Shown in pieces: positions 38,437 through 47,888 of a stretch of 64,000 nucleotides of DNA; the stretch's first letter is position 1; every line of letters starts with the position of its first letter. The translations under genes and the position numbers were made by a program. Source of the stretch: Verrucomicrobiota bacterium (GTDB lineage Bacteria; Verrucomicrobiota; Kiritimatiellia; CAIQIC01; JAGNIJ01); contig JAKLGK010000010.1 of the NCBI GenBank assembly GCA_022710725.1, forward strand, positions 1 to 64,000, in the 5' to 3' direction. Under the pieces are notes generated by a model. It ran no database searches. It had not been told where the DNA came from and worked only from the letters and a program-made list of their open reading frames with translations.

Positions 38437-39910
38437 CCTAACCGGCCGCCTTGCCTGCGCCGCCCGCCGCGTGAACCTCGGCGCGGCCGCCGCCATCAGC
38501 CTGTACTTTTTCATCCTGCCCGGGCTGTCCGTCCTCCGCGATCTGGCCGATCCCGCGCTGCGGTCGGACGCCATCCCGCGCGCCGCGTGGCGGCTGTTCG
38601 AAGACCTCACGCCCCGCTACGAGCGCTGGGCGCGCGGCCGGATCGGCAGCGGCAAGGCTGAGTCGCTGGCGCTCCACGAGATCGCCGGCACGGAGTGGCC
38701 GCTGTTCGGGTCCGTCTTCTACCTCTGGTCCGTCGAATCGTTGCAGGAGGATTGGGAGCGGCGGGCGAATCCGGCCGGGCCCGCGCCCCGCGAGTTCGCC
38801 CGCGGCGCGGTCGAGGCCGCGACGGACCTGGTCCTCGACCCCGGCCACGCGGCCTGGGTCAGGCTCCACTGGGGCGACGACTACCTGCACCGCGAGAACG
38901 TGTTCTACCGCATGCTGCTGATCTCCGCGATGACCAGCCACCGCCGCCTCACCGGCGACGCGCGCCACCGGCCCATGTTGCGCGAACAGGTGGAGACCCT
39001 CTCCGCCGAACTGGACCGCTCCCCGCACGGCATCCTGAACGACTACCCGGGCGAGTGCTATCCCATGGACGTGCTCATGGCCGTCGCCGCGATCCGCCGC
39101 GCGGACGCCGTGCTGGAGACGGATCATTCCGCCTTTGCCGCGCGCTCGCTCCGCGGTTTCCAGGGCGCACGGCTGGACCCGCGCGGGCTGCCGCCATACG
39201 TCGCCGATCCCGTCCGGGGCGTGGCCTTCGGCGCCGCGCGCGGCTGCGGGATTTCGTACGCCTTCATGAGCGCGCCCGAGTTGTGGCCGGATATCGCGCG
39301 GGACTGGTACGCCCGCTACGAGCAGTGGTTCTGGCAGGAGAAGTACGGCTTGCGCGGGTTCCGGGAATTCCCCCGCGACCTCGGCGGCGGGGACTGGTAC
39401 ATGGACGTGGACGCCGGGCCGGTGCTGGGCGGGGTGGGGGTCTCCGCCAGCGCCTTCGGCGTGGCGGGCTCGCGGATCATGGGCCGGTTCGACCGGGCCT
39501 GGCCGCTGGCGGCGCAGATGACCGTCTTCGGCTGGCCGTTGCCGAACGGCACGTGGCTGACGCCGCGCATCCTCTCCAACGCGGCGAACGCGCCGCTCCT
39601 GGGCGAGGCCTGCATCCTCTACAGCCTCACGCGCCGCGCGGCGCCGGGGATGGAAATCCGGACCGGTGGATCGCTCCCGCCGATCGTGGTGCTCGCGTGG
39701 GTGGTGTATTTCGGGCTCGGCTTTCTGTTCCCCGCCGCCGAGGTCCATGCCGTCCGCCGGTGGCGCGCGCGGGGCGCCCCCGTCCGCGCGCCCGCCCTGC
39801 AATTCGCGATCTGGCTGGCCCTCGTGCTTGCGGCGGCCGCCCTGGCCGTTCGCTTCGGGCCCACCGCCGGCTTCGCCGCGCTGTTCCCCGCGCTCCTGTT
39901 CCCCCGCTGA
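38426..39910 (+). CDS. Membrane-anchored (alpha/alpha)6-barrel-like protein, resembling linalool dehydratase/isomerase-type domains
   Basis: The protein has 494 residues and overlaps the previous gene by 11 bp (ATGACGAATGA). One N-terminal helix (AAAISLYFFILPGLSVL) and two C-terminal helices flank a soluble helical domain. The run DDYLHRENVFYRMLLISAMT, then NDYPGECYPMDVLMAVAAI, then a long loop and GCGISYAFMSAPELWPD, follows from memory the order of segments in the Ldi domain of linalool dehydratase/isomerase (KEN-Y, CEPDN-Cys, then an aromatic helix), including one Cys. That is a weak, pattern-level match. An enzyme acting on a lipid-like substrate at the membrane, together with its coupled neighbour, is a hypothesis only. 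Confidence 0.6.
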   Translation: MTNDLTGRLACAARRVNLGAAAAISLYFFILPGLSVLRDLADPALRSDAIPRAAWRLFEDLTPRYERWARGRIGSGKAESLALHEIAGTEWPLFGSVFYLWSVESLQEDWERRANPAGPAPREFARGAVEAATDLVLDPGHAAWVRLHWGDDYLHRENVFYRMLLISAMTSHRRLTGDARHRPMLREQVETLSAELDRSPHGILNDYPGECYPMDVLMAVAAIRRADAVLETDHSAFAARSLRGFQGARLDPRGLPPYVADPVRGVAFGAARGCGISYAFMSAPELWPDIARDWYARYEQWFWQEKYGLRGFREFPRDLGGGDWYMDVDAGPVLGGVGVSASAFGVAGSRIMGRFDRAWPLAAQMTVFGWPLPNGTWLTPRILSNAANAPLLGEACILYSLTRRAAPGMEIRTGGSLPPIVVLAWVVYFGLGFLFPAAEVHAVRRWRARGAPVRAPALQFAIWLALVLAAAALAVRFGPTAGFAALFPALLFPR

Positions 39911-39999
39911 TGGCGGGTCCCTTTGCTGTTGAGGCGCGGCGGTCCTTCGGCTATCCTGTGGCCGTCGGAACCGCACAAGGAGAGCGCGGAGGAGGGGGT

Positions 40000-40905
40000 A
40001 TGAGCAGTCTCATTCTGCGTGGAAGCTCCATCGCATGGAAGGCCTCTGTTCTGGCCGGGGCGACGGCCTGGGCCGTCCGGGGCGCGGTGGCGGACACGCT
40101 GTTCTTCACAAACGAGGCCGACTGGGTTGCCGCCACCACGAACCGCGAACTGTTCCAGACCACCGCGGCCAACGTGGGCCTGGCGGACGAGGTGGACGCG
40201 CCGGCCCAGAACAACGTGGACGTGGGCTCCAACCTGACCTTCCAGGCCGTGAACACCGGCCTCCCGTGGTCCTTCCGCGTGGCGACGCTCCAGGCCGGCG
40301 CGCGGTTCACGTTCAGCGACAACGAGGAGGGCGCCGGCTATCCGCCCTACTTGGGATTCGAGGAAGCCCTTTCGGTCGGCGACATCGACGACTACGAGGA
40401 CGACGATTTCGAGGTCGTTATCCTCGACGGCCCCAACCTGCACGGAGTGGCGATGGACATCGGGGAGAACGATCCGCTGATCGCTGACGGCGGCGTCTAC
40501 GTCTACGATCCCGCCGCCCAGTTGATCGGCTATTCCTCCATCGTGCCGGCCCGGTCCAACGCCTTTGCCTTTCTCGGCATCGTGTCCGACGCCGCCATCG
40601 GCCGGGTCGTGATCGACGAGGATACGGGAGGCGACGACGTATCCGTCCGGCACTTCCGCTTCGCGCGCCACCGCACGGCCGATCCCGCGGTGACCGCCTG
40701 GGCGCCGCTCGCCGGGGGGCAGGCGCGCCTCGAATGGCCGTCGGCGTCGGATTGGCGGTATGACGTCGAGGCCTGCGCGGACCTGGTTGGCGAGTTCGCG
40801 CCCTTCGCGACCAACCTGCCCGCCACGCCGCCGGTCAACGGCCTCACGAACATCCTGGGGCCCGGCCGCGCCTTTTTCCGCGTCCGCGCCCGCGCGGAGC
40901 CGTGA
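40000..40905 (+). CDS. Secreted protein of unknown function with C-terminal YRV-type module
   Basis: The protein has 301 residues; ATG 40000 has a strong purine-rich ribosome site (GGAGGAGGGGG). The signal peptide ends near residue 31 (GAVAD). Residues 32-230 are a beta-rich domain with acidic loops (DDYEDDDFEVV, DEDTGGDDVSV), similar in style to secreted lectin-like domains that bind calcium. Residues 235-301 are the shared module (RYDVEACADLVGEFAPF, ending AFFRVRARAEP). It stands 89 bp after the membrane pair and 77 bp before nfeD, with its own ribosome site. No catalytic residues are apparent. Confidence 0.75.
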   Translation: MSSLILRGSSIAWKASVLAGATAWAVRGAVADTLFFTNEADWVAATTNRELFQTTAANVGLADEVDAPAQNNVDVGSNLTFQAVNTGLPWSFRVATLQAGARFTFSDNEEGAGYPPYLGFEEALSVGDIDDYEDDDFEVVILDGPNLHGVAMDIGENDPLIADGGVYVYDPAAQLIGYSSIVPARSNAFAFLGIVSDAAIGRVVIDEDTGGDDVSVRHFRFARHRTADPAVTAWAPLAGGQARLEWPSASDWRYDVEACADLVGEFAPFATNLPATPPVNGLTNILGPGRAFFRVRARAEP

Positions 40906-40982
40906 CGGCGGCGTCTCGATGAAAGAATGGCTTTTTTGCCCGCCATTCGCTTTAATGGATTCAAGCAGGGAGGAGAACGGCG

Positions 40983-41549
40983 ATGACGGCTTTTTTCGAG
41001 ATGCTGACCACGATGCAGAAGTTCTACGCGGTCTGCGCCCTGTTCGGCGCGCTCCTGTTCATCGTGCGGACGATCCTGATGTTCCTCGGCCATGACGACG
41101 GCATCGATACGGATCATCCCGCGGACATGTCGGGCGACGCCGACGCGAGCTTCAAGGCGCTTTCGCTCCAGGGCCTGACCGCCTTCTTCATGATGTTCGG
41201 CCTGGTCGCGCTGGCGATCTCGAAGCAGGCCGGCGCGAGCAACCTGTGGGCTGTGCTCGGCGGGTTGGTCGCGGGCCTGTTCACGGTCTGGGTGATCGGC
41301 CGCATCTTTATCGGCATGAAGAAGCTCCAGGCCGACGGCACGCTGCGGATCGAGACCGCCGTCGGGCAGGAAGGAGAGGTCTACCTGCCCCTCGCGCCCG
41401 GCAAGAGCGGACAGGTCCGCGTCGCCGTGCAGGGCCAGTTGCGCGTGTTCGACGCCGTCACGGAGGGCGGCGCCGAGTTGAAGACCGGCGCCCGGATCCG
41501 GGTGGTCCGCGTGACCGCCGGGAACGTCCTGGTCGTCGAGAAGATTTAA
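40983..41549 (+). CDS. nfeD: NfeD-family membrane protein, flotillin partner
   Basis: The protein has 188 residues; ATG 40983 follows AGGGAGGAG. Three membrane helices (KFYAVCALFGALLFIVRTIL, GLTAFFMMFGLVALAISK, NLWAVLGGLVAGLFTVWVIG) precede an OB-fold of about 70 residues (TAVGQEGEVYLPLAPGKSGQ, then RVVRVTAGNVLVVEKI). This is the short NfeD type without the ClpP-like protease domain. NfeD proteins are almost always encoded next to a flotillin and work with it in membrane organisation. The flotillin gene starts 23 bp downstream, so the two form an operon. Confidence 0.92.
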   Translation: MTAFFEMLTTMQKFYAVCALFGALLFIVRTILMFLGHDDGIDTDHPADMSGDADASFKALSLQGLTAFFMMFGLVALAISKQAGASNLWAVLGGLVAGLFTVWVIGRIFIGMKKLQADGTLRIETAVGQEGEVYLPLAPGKSGQVRVAVQGQLRVFDAVTEGGAELKTGARIRVVRVTAGNVLVVEKI

Positions 41550-41572
41550 GGAAAAAAATGGAGGGACCCGCC

Positions 41573-42976
41573 ATGCTGCCGATCGTCGTGCTCGCGTTCG
41601 TGATCCTGATTGTTTCGACCATCATGTTCCTCGCGGCGCGTTACAAGCGCTGCCCGTCCGACCGGATCCTCGTGATCTACGGCAAGGTGGCGGATAACCG
41701 CTCGGCGCGCTGCATGCACGGCGGCGGCACGCTCGTCTGGCCGCTGATCCAGGACTACGCGTTCTTGAGCCTGACGCCGATGACCATCAGCATCCCGCTC
41801 CAGAACGCCCTCTCCCAGCAGAACATCCGCATCAACGTTCCCAGCACGTTCACGGTCGGCATCAGCGTGGATCCCAACATCATGCTCAACGCCGCCGAGC
41901 GCCTGCTGGGCCTGGAGAGCGGCGATATCGAGGCGATGGCCAAGGAAATCATCTTCGGCCAGCTGCGCCTGACCGTCGCCTCGCTGACCATCGAGCAGAT
42001 CAACCAGGACCGCGAAAGTTTCCTGGAGTCCATCCGCAAGAACGTCGAGCCGGAGTTGAACAAGATCGGCCTCTACCTGATCAACGTCAACATCACCGAC
42101 ATCACGGACGAGTCGCTGTACATCGAGAGCATCGGCAAGAAGGCGGCCGCGGAGGCGGTCAACAAGGCCCGCGTGGACGTGGCGGAGCAGGACAAGGTGG
42201 GCGCGATCGGCCAGGCCGAGGCCAACCGCGAGCAGACCGTGCGCGTGGCGGAGAACGTCGCGGCCGCGGAGAAGGGCAAGAAGAAGGCGGAGGCCGACCA
42301 GCGCATCTACGTCCAGGGCCAGGAGGCCCAGGCCGTCGGCGGCGAGAACACCGCCAAGGCGGACATCGCGGATTCCAACTCCCTGCTGGCCGTGAAGCAG
42401 GCCGCCGCGATGCAGAAGGCCGAGGTCGCCCGGCGCGAGGCCCAGGTCCAGATTCAGAAGGCCCAGTACCTCGCCGAGCAGGAGCGCCTGAACGCCGAGC
42501 TGGTCGTCCAGCGCGAGATCGAGAAGCGCAACATCGAGATCATGGCCGAGGCCGAGGCCGAGCGCATCCGGCGCGAGGCGAAGGGCCAGGCCGACGGCAC
42601 GCTGCTGAAGTACGAGGCGGAGGCCAAGGGCGTGCGGCTGGTGCTCGACAGCAAGGCCGCCGGCTACACCGCGCTGGTTAAGAGCTGCAACGGCGACGCC
42701 AAGGCCGCCGCGACGTTCCTGATGGTGGAGAAGATCGAGGCGGTCGTCGCCCGCCAGGTCGAGGCGATCCGCAACCTGAAGATCGACAAGATCACCGTCT
42801 GGGATTCCGCGGGCGGCGGGGAGAAGGGCTCGTCCACCGCGAACTTCGTCTCCAGCCTCATCAAGAGCGTGCCGCCGCTCCAGGACGTCGCGTCCATGGC
42901 CGGCGTGGAACTGCCCGAGTACCTCGGCCGGATGACCGAGGACAAGGCGAAGAAGAAGCCGGCCGGGGAGGCGTAG
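41573..42976 (+). CDS. floT: Flotillin (FloT-type SPFH protein)
   Basis: The protein has 467 residues. ATG 41573 is preferred over ATG 41558, because GGAGGG is correctly spaced before it. One N-terminal membrane hairpin (MLPIVVLAFVILIVSTIMFL) leads to the SPFH/PHB domain (about 30-200; VPSTFTVGISVDPNIMLNAA, GLYLINVNITDITDES). A long Glu/Ala-rich coiled coil follows (about 200-380; EAEAERIRREAKGQADGTL). The C-terminal part (VEKIEAVVARQVEAIRNLKI) is typical. Flotillins oligomerise at the membrane and influence lipid order and partner complexes. The gene follows nfeD by 23 bp. Confidence 0.95.
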   Translation: MLPIVVLAFVILIVSTIMFLAARYKRCPSDRILVIYGKVADNRSARCMHGGGTLVWPLIQDYAFLSLTPMTISIPLQNALSQQNIRINVPSTFTVGISVDPNIMLNAAERLLGLESGDIEAMAKEIIFGQLRLTVASLTIEQINQDRESFLESIRKNVEPELNKIGLYLINVNITDITDESLYIESIGKKAAAEAVNKARVDVAEQDKVGAIGQAEANREQTVRVAENVAAAEKGKKKAEADQRIYVQGQEAQAVGGENTAKADIADSNSLLAVKQAAAMQKAEVARREAQVQIQKAQYLAEQERLNAELVVQREIEKRNIEIMAEAEAERIRREAKGQADGTLLKYEAEAKGVRLVLDSKAAGYTALVKSCNGDAKAAATFLMVEKIEAVVARQVEAIRNLKIDKITVWDSAGGGEKGSSTANFVSSLIKSVPPLQDVASMAGVELPEYLGRMTEDKAKKKPAGEA

Positions 42977-43032
42977 TCCGATATCCTGACGGTCCGCTGA
43001 TCCCGTCGGCAAGGCGCGTTTTTCAGCCCTGG

Positions 43033-43081
43033 CGATAGCGGCCGTGCCGCCTATCGAATCTTCGCTTAACAGAAAAGCGAA
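43033..43081 (+). other. Two adjacent hairpins upstream of the secreted amylase gene
   Basis: CGATAG-CGGC pairs with GCCG-CTATCG (43033-43056, one bulge), and TTCGCTT pairs with AAGCGAA (43061-43081, 7-nt loop). They lie in the 197-base gap between the flotillin gene and the amylase start. They could be a transcription end for the flotillin operon or a leader structure of the amylase mRNA; there is no good T-run after the first. Confidence 0.4.
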
Positions 43082-43173
43082 ACCGCGGTAGATTAGTCGA
43101 GCGTTTTACCTTCGTTGTTTAGTTCCAATATGGGTGAGTCCGTCCTTGGACGGGAGAAGGGATAGGGAGAGGA

Positions 43174-46100
43174 ATGACTATGAAAACTCGAACCTCTGCG
43201 CTGGGCGCCGTCCTCTTTCTGTTTATGGCGGGCACGAGTCTCGCGGCTTCGAGCCTGTCGATCTTCGGCAGCGACGCCGAGAACCGCGTCTACCACTTCT
43301 TCATCGACGAGTCCGCGGGCGAGACGAACGTCATCACGTTCGAGTTCTGGCCGAACGACGGCACGCCGACCGTCGCGGAGATCTTCACGACGCTCAACCA
43401 CCGCGACCAGGCCACGCTCTCCCCGCCCGACCCCAACACCGTGGCGCAGGGCGACGCGTCCGGCTACTGGGGCGCCTACACCATGGCCGACGCCGGCGGC
43501 GGCAAGTGGACGCTCGCCCTCCCGATCCAGAAGTGCGGCTCCTATGACGTCCGCGCCCGCTACAAGGTCTCGGGCGACGCCAACTGGCGCTGGTACGCCG
43601 GCCGCAATCCCGTGGTCAACATCTCCGACGTCGCCACGCGCGACATGGTGGTCTACGAGATGCAGGCCAACGTCGTGGACGCCACGGGCAACGACTACGC
43701 CACGCGCAGCACGTTCGCGTCGCTGACCAACTCGGCGAAGAACTGGAACCTGGACTACATCAGCGCCCTGGGCGTGAACACGATCTGGCTCCAGCCGTTC
43801 CACCCCATCGGGGCCAAGAGCGACTGCAACTCCGGCGACCCCGGCAGCCCGTACTCGATCAAGAACCTCTTCCAGGTGGCGGAGCACCTCGGCTCGGACG
43901 GCACGCGCGCCACGGCCATGCGCGAGTTCACCAACTTCGTGATCGCCGCCGACGCCAAGGGCGTGAAGGTCATCTGCGACGTGATCTTCAACCACGTGGC
44001 CACGGACATCGAGATCGAGCGCGATCCCGACAACCCGACGAATCTCTACGCCAACCCGCTGGCCGAGATGCGCAGCGTGAAGTACCCGTGGTTCTCGCGC
44101 TACACCGGCACGCGCAGCGGCTGCCCGACCACCAAGCCGCAGTCCGACTGGGCGAACTACCACTACACGGAGACCGCCACGAGCGCGTCGGAGATCGGCC
44201 CGGCGCCGGCGGACCGCAACGACTTCGTCTGGCCGGACGCGTTCGACCTGTTCTGGGGCACGTACCCGGCGCTGGGCAACATCAACGACACGAGCGACGG
44301 CGCGTGGACGGCCTCGGCCGACGTGAAGAAGATGGTGGAGTACTACTCGTATTTCATCCGCTACTGGCACGAGAAGACGGGCGGCAAGATCGGGGGATTC
44401 CGCTGCGACTTCGCGCAGGGCCTGCCGCGGCAGGCGTGGCAGTACCTGATCAACAGGGCCAAGTCCCTCAAGCCGGAGCTCTACTTCGTGTCCGAGTCGC
44501 TGGACGGCGGCAACATCGCCTATCGCGCGTGGAAGGGCGGGTTCGACGCGCTGAACGAGAATGAGCTCTGGGCGATCGTGGAGGACGGCGACATCCAGTC
44601 GACCGACCTGCGCAACGTCATCGACCAGCGCAAGACGCAGTTCGGCCTGGCGCTGATCCTGCGCGGCACGATGAACCACGACCAGGGCCCGTGGATCGGC
44701 CGCAAGTGGGACGGGGTCGCGATGCACAGCGTCTTCTGCTCCGTGGACGGCACGCCGCAGTTGTACGAGGGCCAGGAGCTGGGCTACGACGCGCTGGGGC
44801 AGTTCAGCCGGGAGCGCGTGGAGTTCGGGCGGACGATCCCGGACATCCGGAACTACCACAACATGAACAACCTGTGGTCCGGCCGGTACAGCGGGGACAA
44901 CGAGTCGCTGTGGCACCGCTACAAGGACGCGAACCTCGGCCGGTCGCGGTCGCTCGCGTTGCGGGTGGCGGACCAGTACTACCTCGACCGCACCGGCGGC
45001 CAGGGGCCCCATCCCAAGATCTTTTCCGTCCTGAAGTACACCCGCTACGGGTGGGACCCGAAGGACCAGGACGTCGTGGTGGCGTTCGTCAACCTGCAGC
45101 CGGGCACGGCCAACAGCGGCACGTTCAACGTCAACGTCGCGCCGATCTACCTGGATCCGACCCGGACGTACAACGTGAAGAACCTGGCCTCGACGACGCC
45201 GGACACGTACCTGTGGGCGTCGGGCCGCAGCGGGGCGGACATCGCGGCGAACGGCATCTACGTCGGCTTCTCCGCCGACAAGGGCGCGGAGGGCTCCATC
45301 GCGCAGTTCCTCAAGCTGGAGGAGCAGGGCGGGGGCCCGGGGCCGTCGACGAACCTGCAGTGGATCGGCAACACGCGGCACTGGCCCGTCAACGGCTCGA
45401 TCACGGCGGCGGACGACCTGTGGATCGACATCGAGTCCTGGCCGACCAACACGGCCACCGGCGGCACGGTGGTGTACAGCACCGACGGCGTGGGCTGGAA
45501 CACCAGGGAGTTGAGCACCAACGGCGTGGCCGGCAACAACAACGCGTGGCACGTGAACCTCGGCCAGTTCTCCGCCGGCGCCCGCATCCAGTACGCCGTG
45601 CAGATCGTGCAGTCGGGCGGCACCAACTTCTGGGACAATTCCGGCGGGACCAACTACCTCGCGGTCGTGAATTCGGGCGGCAGCGGCCAGCCCCTGGGCT
45701 GGATCGGCGCGGTCTCGCACTGGCCGACGAACGGCGCCATCACGTCCGCCGACGACCTCTGGGTCGACATCCAGTCATGGCCGACGAGCTCGGCGATCAG
45801 CGGGTTCGTCGTCTACAGCGCCGACAACGGCCAGACGTGGCCGACCATGCCGCTCTCGCTCAACGCCACGTCGCCGAGCAACGACTTCTGGCATGCCAAC
45901 CTCGGCCGGTGCTCCAGCGGCGCGTCCATCCAGTACGCGGTCAGCCTCTGGGACGACAGCGGCACGAACCAGCACTGGGCCAACGCCGGCGGCACGAACT
46001 ACTGGGCGTTCGTCGGCGGCACCGGCAGCACGCGGTCGGTGCACTGGGCGGGCAACACGATCAGCCGCTCGCTGCGGGCGCCCTGCCTGGCGGCCGTGAG

Positions 46101-47748
46101 CCTCTCCGGCGACGGGCTGAAGGTGGAGTCCTCCTCGGCGATCGTCGGCACCGAGTACCGGATGTACCGGTCCACGAACCTGGTGTCCTGGGACCTGGTG
46201 ACGAACGTCGTGGCCGGCGGCAGCACCTTCTCCGTCACCAATCCTCCCTCGGACGGCCCCTCCGCGTTCTACCGGGCCGTCGGGCAGAACGTCCCCTACG
46301 AGGTGACGGTGTTCGAGGGCGACGACCTAATCGTGCGGGCCGAATCGTGGCCGCAGGGCCGCGCGGCCGGCGCCAACATCGTCTACAGCTCGAACGGCCA
46401 GAACTGGTACGGGATGAGCATGACCTGGATCGGAACGAGCCTGAACAACGACCTGTGGGAGGCCAACCTGGGCTTCTTCCCGAAGGGCATCAGCGTCCAG
46501 TTCGCGATCGAAATCGTGGACGACCAGGGCTTCACCCTCTGGGACAACAACGGCAGCCAGAACTACTCCGTGGCCATCCGCGACCCGGCCCAGCCGGACG
46601 TCGCGGCGCCGGTCCTGTCGTACTCGCCCTCCAACACGACGACCGCGGCCGCCTTCCTCGACGTGACGCTCGCGGCGGTCGACGACTACGACGCCCACCC
46701 GCTGATCACGTACACGCTCGACGGCTCCACGCCGGTCTGGGACAGCGAGCTCTACACCGCGCCCCTGCACATCACGAACGACCTGACCATCAAGGCCATC
46801 GCCATCGACGCGTCCGGCAACACGTCCGCCGTCACGTCCGTCTCCGTGAAGGTCAACGACGTCGTCGAGCTCGGCGCGTTCAAGCCCTACTCGGTGAACC
46901 CGACGCTCGGGCGGGCGGCGACCATCACCATCGACGGCAGCCCGTCCGACTGGACGACCAACATGCTCGTCGCGCTGGACGTGGCCGACGACGACCCGCG
47001 GACCCTGGGCGACAACTGGACCACGCACGAGGCTCCGCTCGACTTCGCCTACCTGTGGGCCGCGTGGGACGACACCTACCTGTACCTCGCGTGGCAGTAC
47101 GTGGACCTGACGGATATCATCGACGGGGCCAACGCGGGCTCCGCGGCCGGCGGAAAGATCTCGAGCAATGACGGCATCCTCCAGTGGATCGCCATCGACA
47201 CGATCCAGGGCCAGGGCGCGGCCAAGGACGTCTGGAGCAAGAACGGCGGGCAGCCGTACTGGACCGGCACCGACCGGCCCGACTACCAGGTCTACATGGC
47301 CGGCAGCCTGTGGCAGGGCTACATCTCGCGCGCGGTCAACGGCGTGTTCGCGCTGGACGACGGCGGGGTGAACTACAAGACGGCGGCCGCCGCCGGCATC
47401 TCGTACGCCAAGGGCAGCACCCTCGGCGCCGGCACGCTGTGGATGCCGTCGGCGCACCACGCCGACGGCCGCTTCGGGGCGTTGAGCATCGCCACGCACG
47501 ACACGACGCGCGACAGCTTCTACGAGATCCGGATCCCGTTGAGCTTCCTCCAGGTCACGCGCGCCCAGCTCGAGTCGAACGGCATCGGCGTGATGATGGG
47601 GGCGGGCTCGGTCTCGTGCATGGATTCCATCCCGCACGACGAGACGACGCTCGACACGCCCGGCGTGGAGGTCTGGAACTCCTCCAAGGAGTGGACGGAC
47701 ACCGACCGCTTCACGACCCGCTTCGCGCGCGTCGGGCACCAGAAATAG
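43174..47748 (+). CDS. Secreted multidomain GH13 alpha-amylase-type enzyme
   Basis: The protein has 1524 residues. ATG 43174 (MTMKTRT) or 43180 both fit the AGAGG ribosome site; the signal peptide ends near LAAS (residue 25). An N-terminal beta domain precedes the GH13 barrel (about 150-620), with Asp412 in GGFRCDFAQG, Glu441 in FVSESLDG and Asp503 in MNHDQGPW. After it come two copies of a starch-binding-like module (about 730-836 and 839-948; HWPVNGSITAADDLW), then a third copy split by an inserted YR-type module (about 969-1040, ending FYRAVGQN), then a CHB_HEX_C-like domain (about 1143-1229; LITYTLDGSTPVWDSELYT) and a DOMON/CBM9-like domain to the end (ITIDGSPSDW). It probably degrades extracellular starch-like glucan; the precise product is unknown. 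Confidence 0.92.
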   Translation: MTMKTRTSALGAVLFLFMAGTSLAASSLSIFGSDAENRVYHFFIDESAGETNVITFEFWPNDGTPTVAEIFTTLNHRDQATLSPPDPNTVAQGDASGYWGAYTMADAGGGKWTLALPIQKCGSYDVRARYKVSGDANWRWYAGRNPVVNISDVATRDMVVYEMQANVVDATGNDYATRSTFASLTNSAKNWNLDYISALGVNTIWLQPFHPIGAKSDCNSGDPGSPYSIKNLFQVAEHLGSDGTRATAMREFTNFVIAADAKGVKVICDVIFNHVATDIEIERDPDNPTNLYANPLAEMRSVKYPWFSRYTGTRSGCPTTKPQSDWANYHYTETATSASEIGPAPADRNDFVWPDAFDLFWGTYPALGNINDTSDGAWTASADVKKMVEYYSYFIRYWHEKTGGKIGGFRCDFAQGLPRQAWQYLINRAKSLKPELYFVSESLDGGNIAYRAWKGGFDALNENELWAIVEDGDIQSTDLRNVIDQRKTQFGLALILRGTMNHDQGPWIGRKWDGVAMHSVFCSVDGTPQLYEGQELGYDALGQFSRERVEFGRTIPDIRNYHNMNNLWSGRYSGDNESLWHRYKDANLGRSRSLALRVADQYYLDRTGGQGPHPKIFSVLKYTRYGWDPKDQDVVVAFVNLQPGTANSGTFNVNVAPIYLDPTRTYNVKNLASTTPDTYLWASGRSGADIAANGIYVGFSADKGAEGSIAQFLKLEEQGGGPGPSTNLQWIGNTRHWPVNGSITAADDLWIDIESWPTNTATGGTVVYSTDGVGWNTRELSTNGVAGNNNAWHVNLGQFSAGARIQYAVQIVQSGGTNFWDNSGGTNYLAVVNSGGSGQPLGWIGAVSHWPTNGAITSADDLWVDIQSWPTSSAISGFVVYSADNGQTWPTMPLSLNATSPSNDFWHANLGRCSSGASIQYAVSLWDDSGTNQHWANAGGTNYWAFVGGTGSTRSVHWAGNTISRSLRAPCLAAVSLSGDGLKVESSSAIVGTEYRMYRSTNLVSWDLVTNVVAGGSTFSVTNPPSDGPSAFYRAVGQNVPYEVTVFEGDDLIVRAESWPQGRAAGANIVYSSNGQNWYGMSMTWIGTSLNNDLWEANLGFFPKGISVQFAIEIVDDQGFTLWDNNGSQNYSVAIRDPAQPDVAAPVLSYSPSNTTTAAAFLDVTLAAVDDYDAHPLITYTLDGSTPVWDSELYTAPLHITNDLTIKAIAIDASGNTSAVTSVSVKVNDVVELGAFKPYSVNPTLGRAATITIDGSPSDWTTNMLVALDVADDDPRTLGDNWTTHEAPLDFAYLWAAWDDTYLYLAWQYVDLTDIIDGANAGSAAGGKISSNDGILQWIAIDTIQGQGAAKDVWSKNGGQPYWTGTDRPDYQVYMAGSLWQGYISRAVNGVFALDDGGVNYKTAAAAGISYAKGSTLGAGTLWMPSAHHADGRFGALSIATHDTTRDSFYEIRIPLSFLQVTRAQLESNGIGVMMGAGSVSCMDSIPHDETTLDTPGVEVWNSSKEWTDTDRFTTRFARVGHQK

Positions 47749-47772
47749 GCCGGCACTAGAGCCGGCCTTTCC
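47747..47772 (+). terminator. Hairpin terminator after the amylase gene
   Basis: AGGCCGGC (47747-47754) pairs with GCCGGCCT (47761-47768) around a 6-nt loop and is followed by TTCC. It begins at the stop codon of the amylase. The T-run is short, so strength is uncertain; the symmetrical stem may serve the opposite strand too. Confidence 0.5.
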
Positions 47773-47869
47773 GCTTGAAGTAGAGCGCGAGGATGGCGGG
47801 CAGCCGCAGTAACCATTTCCCGGCCACCACGAGCCCTCGGGGGCTCGGAATGACCGGCCCACCCTGCAT
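47756..47869 (-). CDS. Possible 37-residue peptide downstream of tRNA-Cys
   Basis: Just 3' of tRNA-Cys a short frame starts at ATG 47869 and ends at TAG 47756, inside the shared hairpin. It codes MQGGPVIPSPRGLVVAG, then KWLLRLPAILALYFKRKGRL, an amphipathic basic stretch that looks protein-like. The spacing to a GGGA ribosome-like element is acceptable. It may be a small membrane-active peptide, or the C-terminal remnant of a lost gene. Nothing else supports it. Confidence 0.3.
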   Translation of the reverse strand: MQGGPVIPSPRGLVVAGKWLLRLPAILALYFKRKGRL

Positions 47870-47888
47870 CAGCGTCCCGCCGTCGGGC

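Noticed and set aside
43093..45720. An 875-codon minus-strand frame opposite the second GH13 gene
   Set aside because: No domain, composition typical of antisense GC-rich DNA, and it covers the amylase catalytic region.
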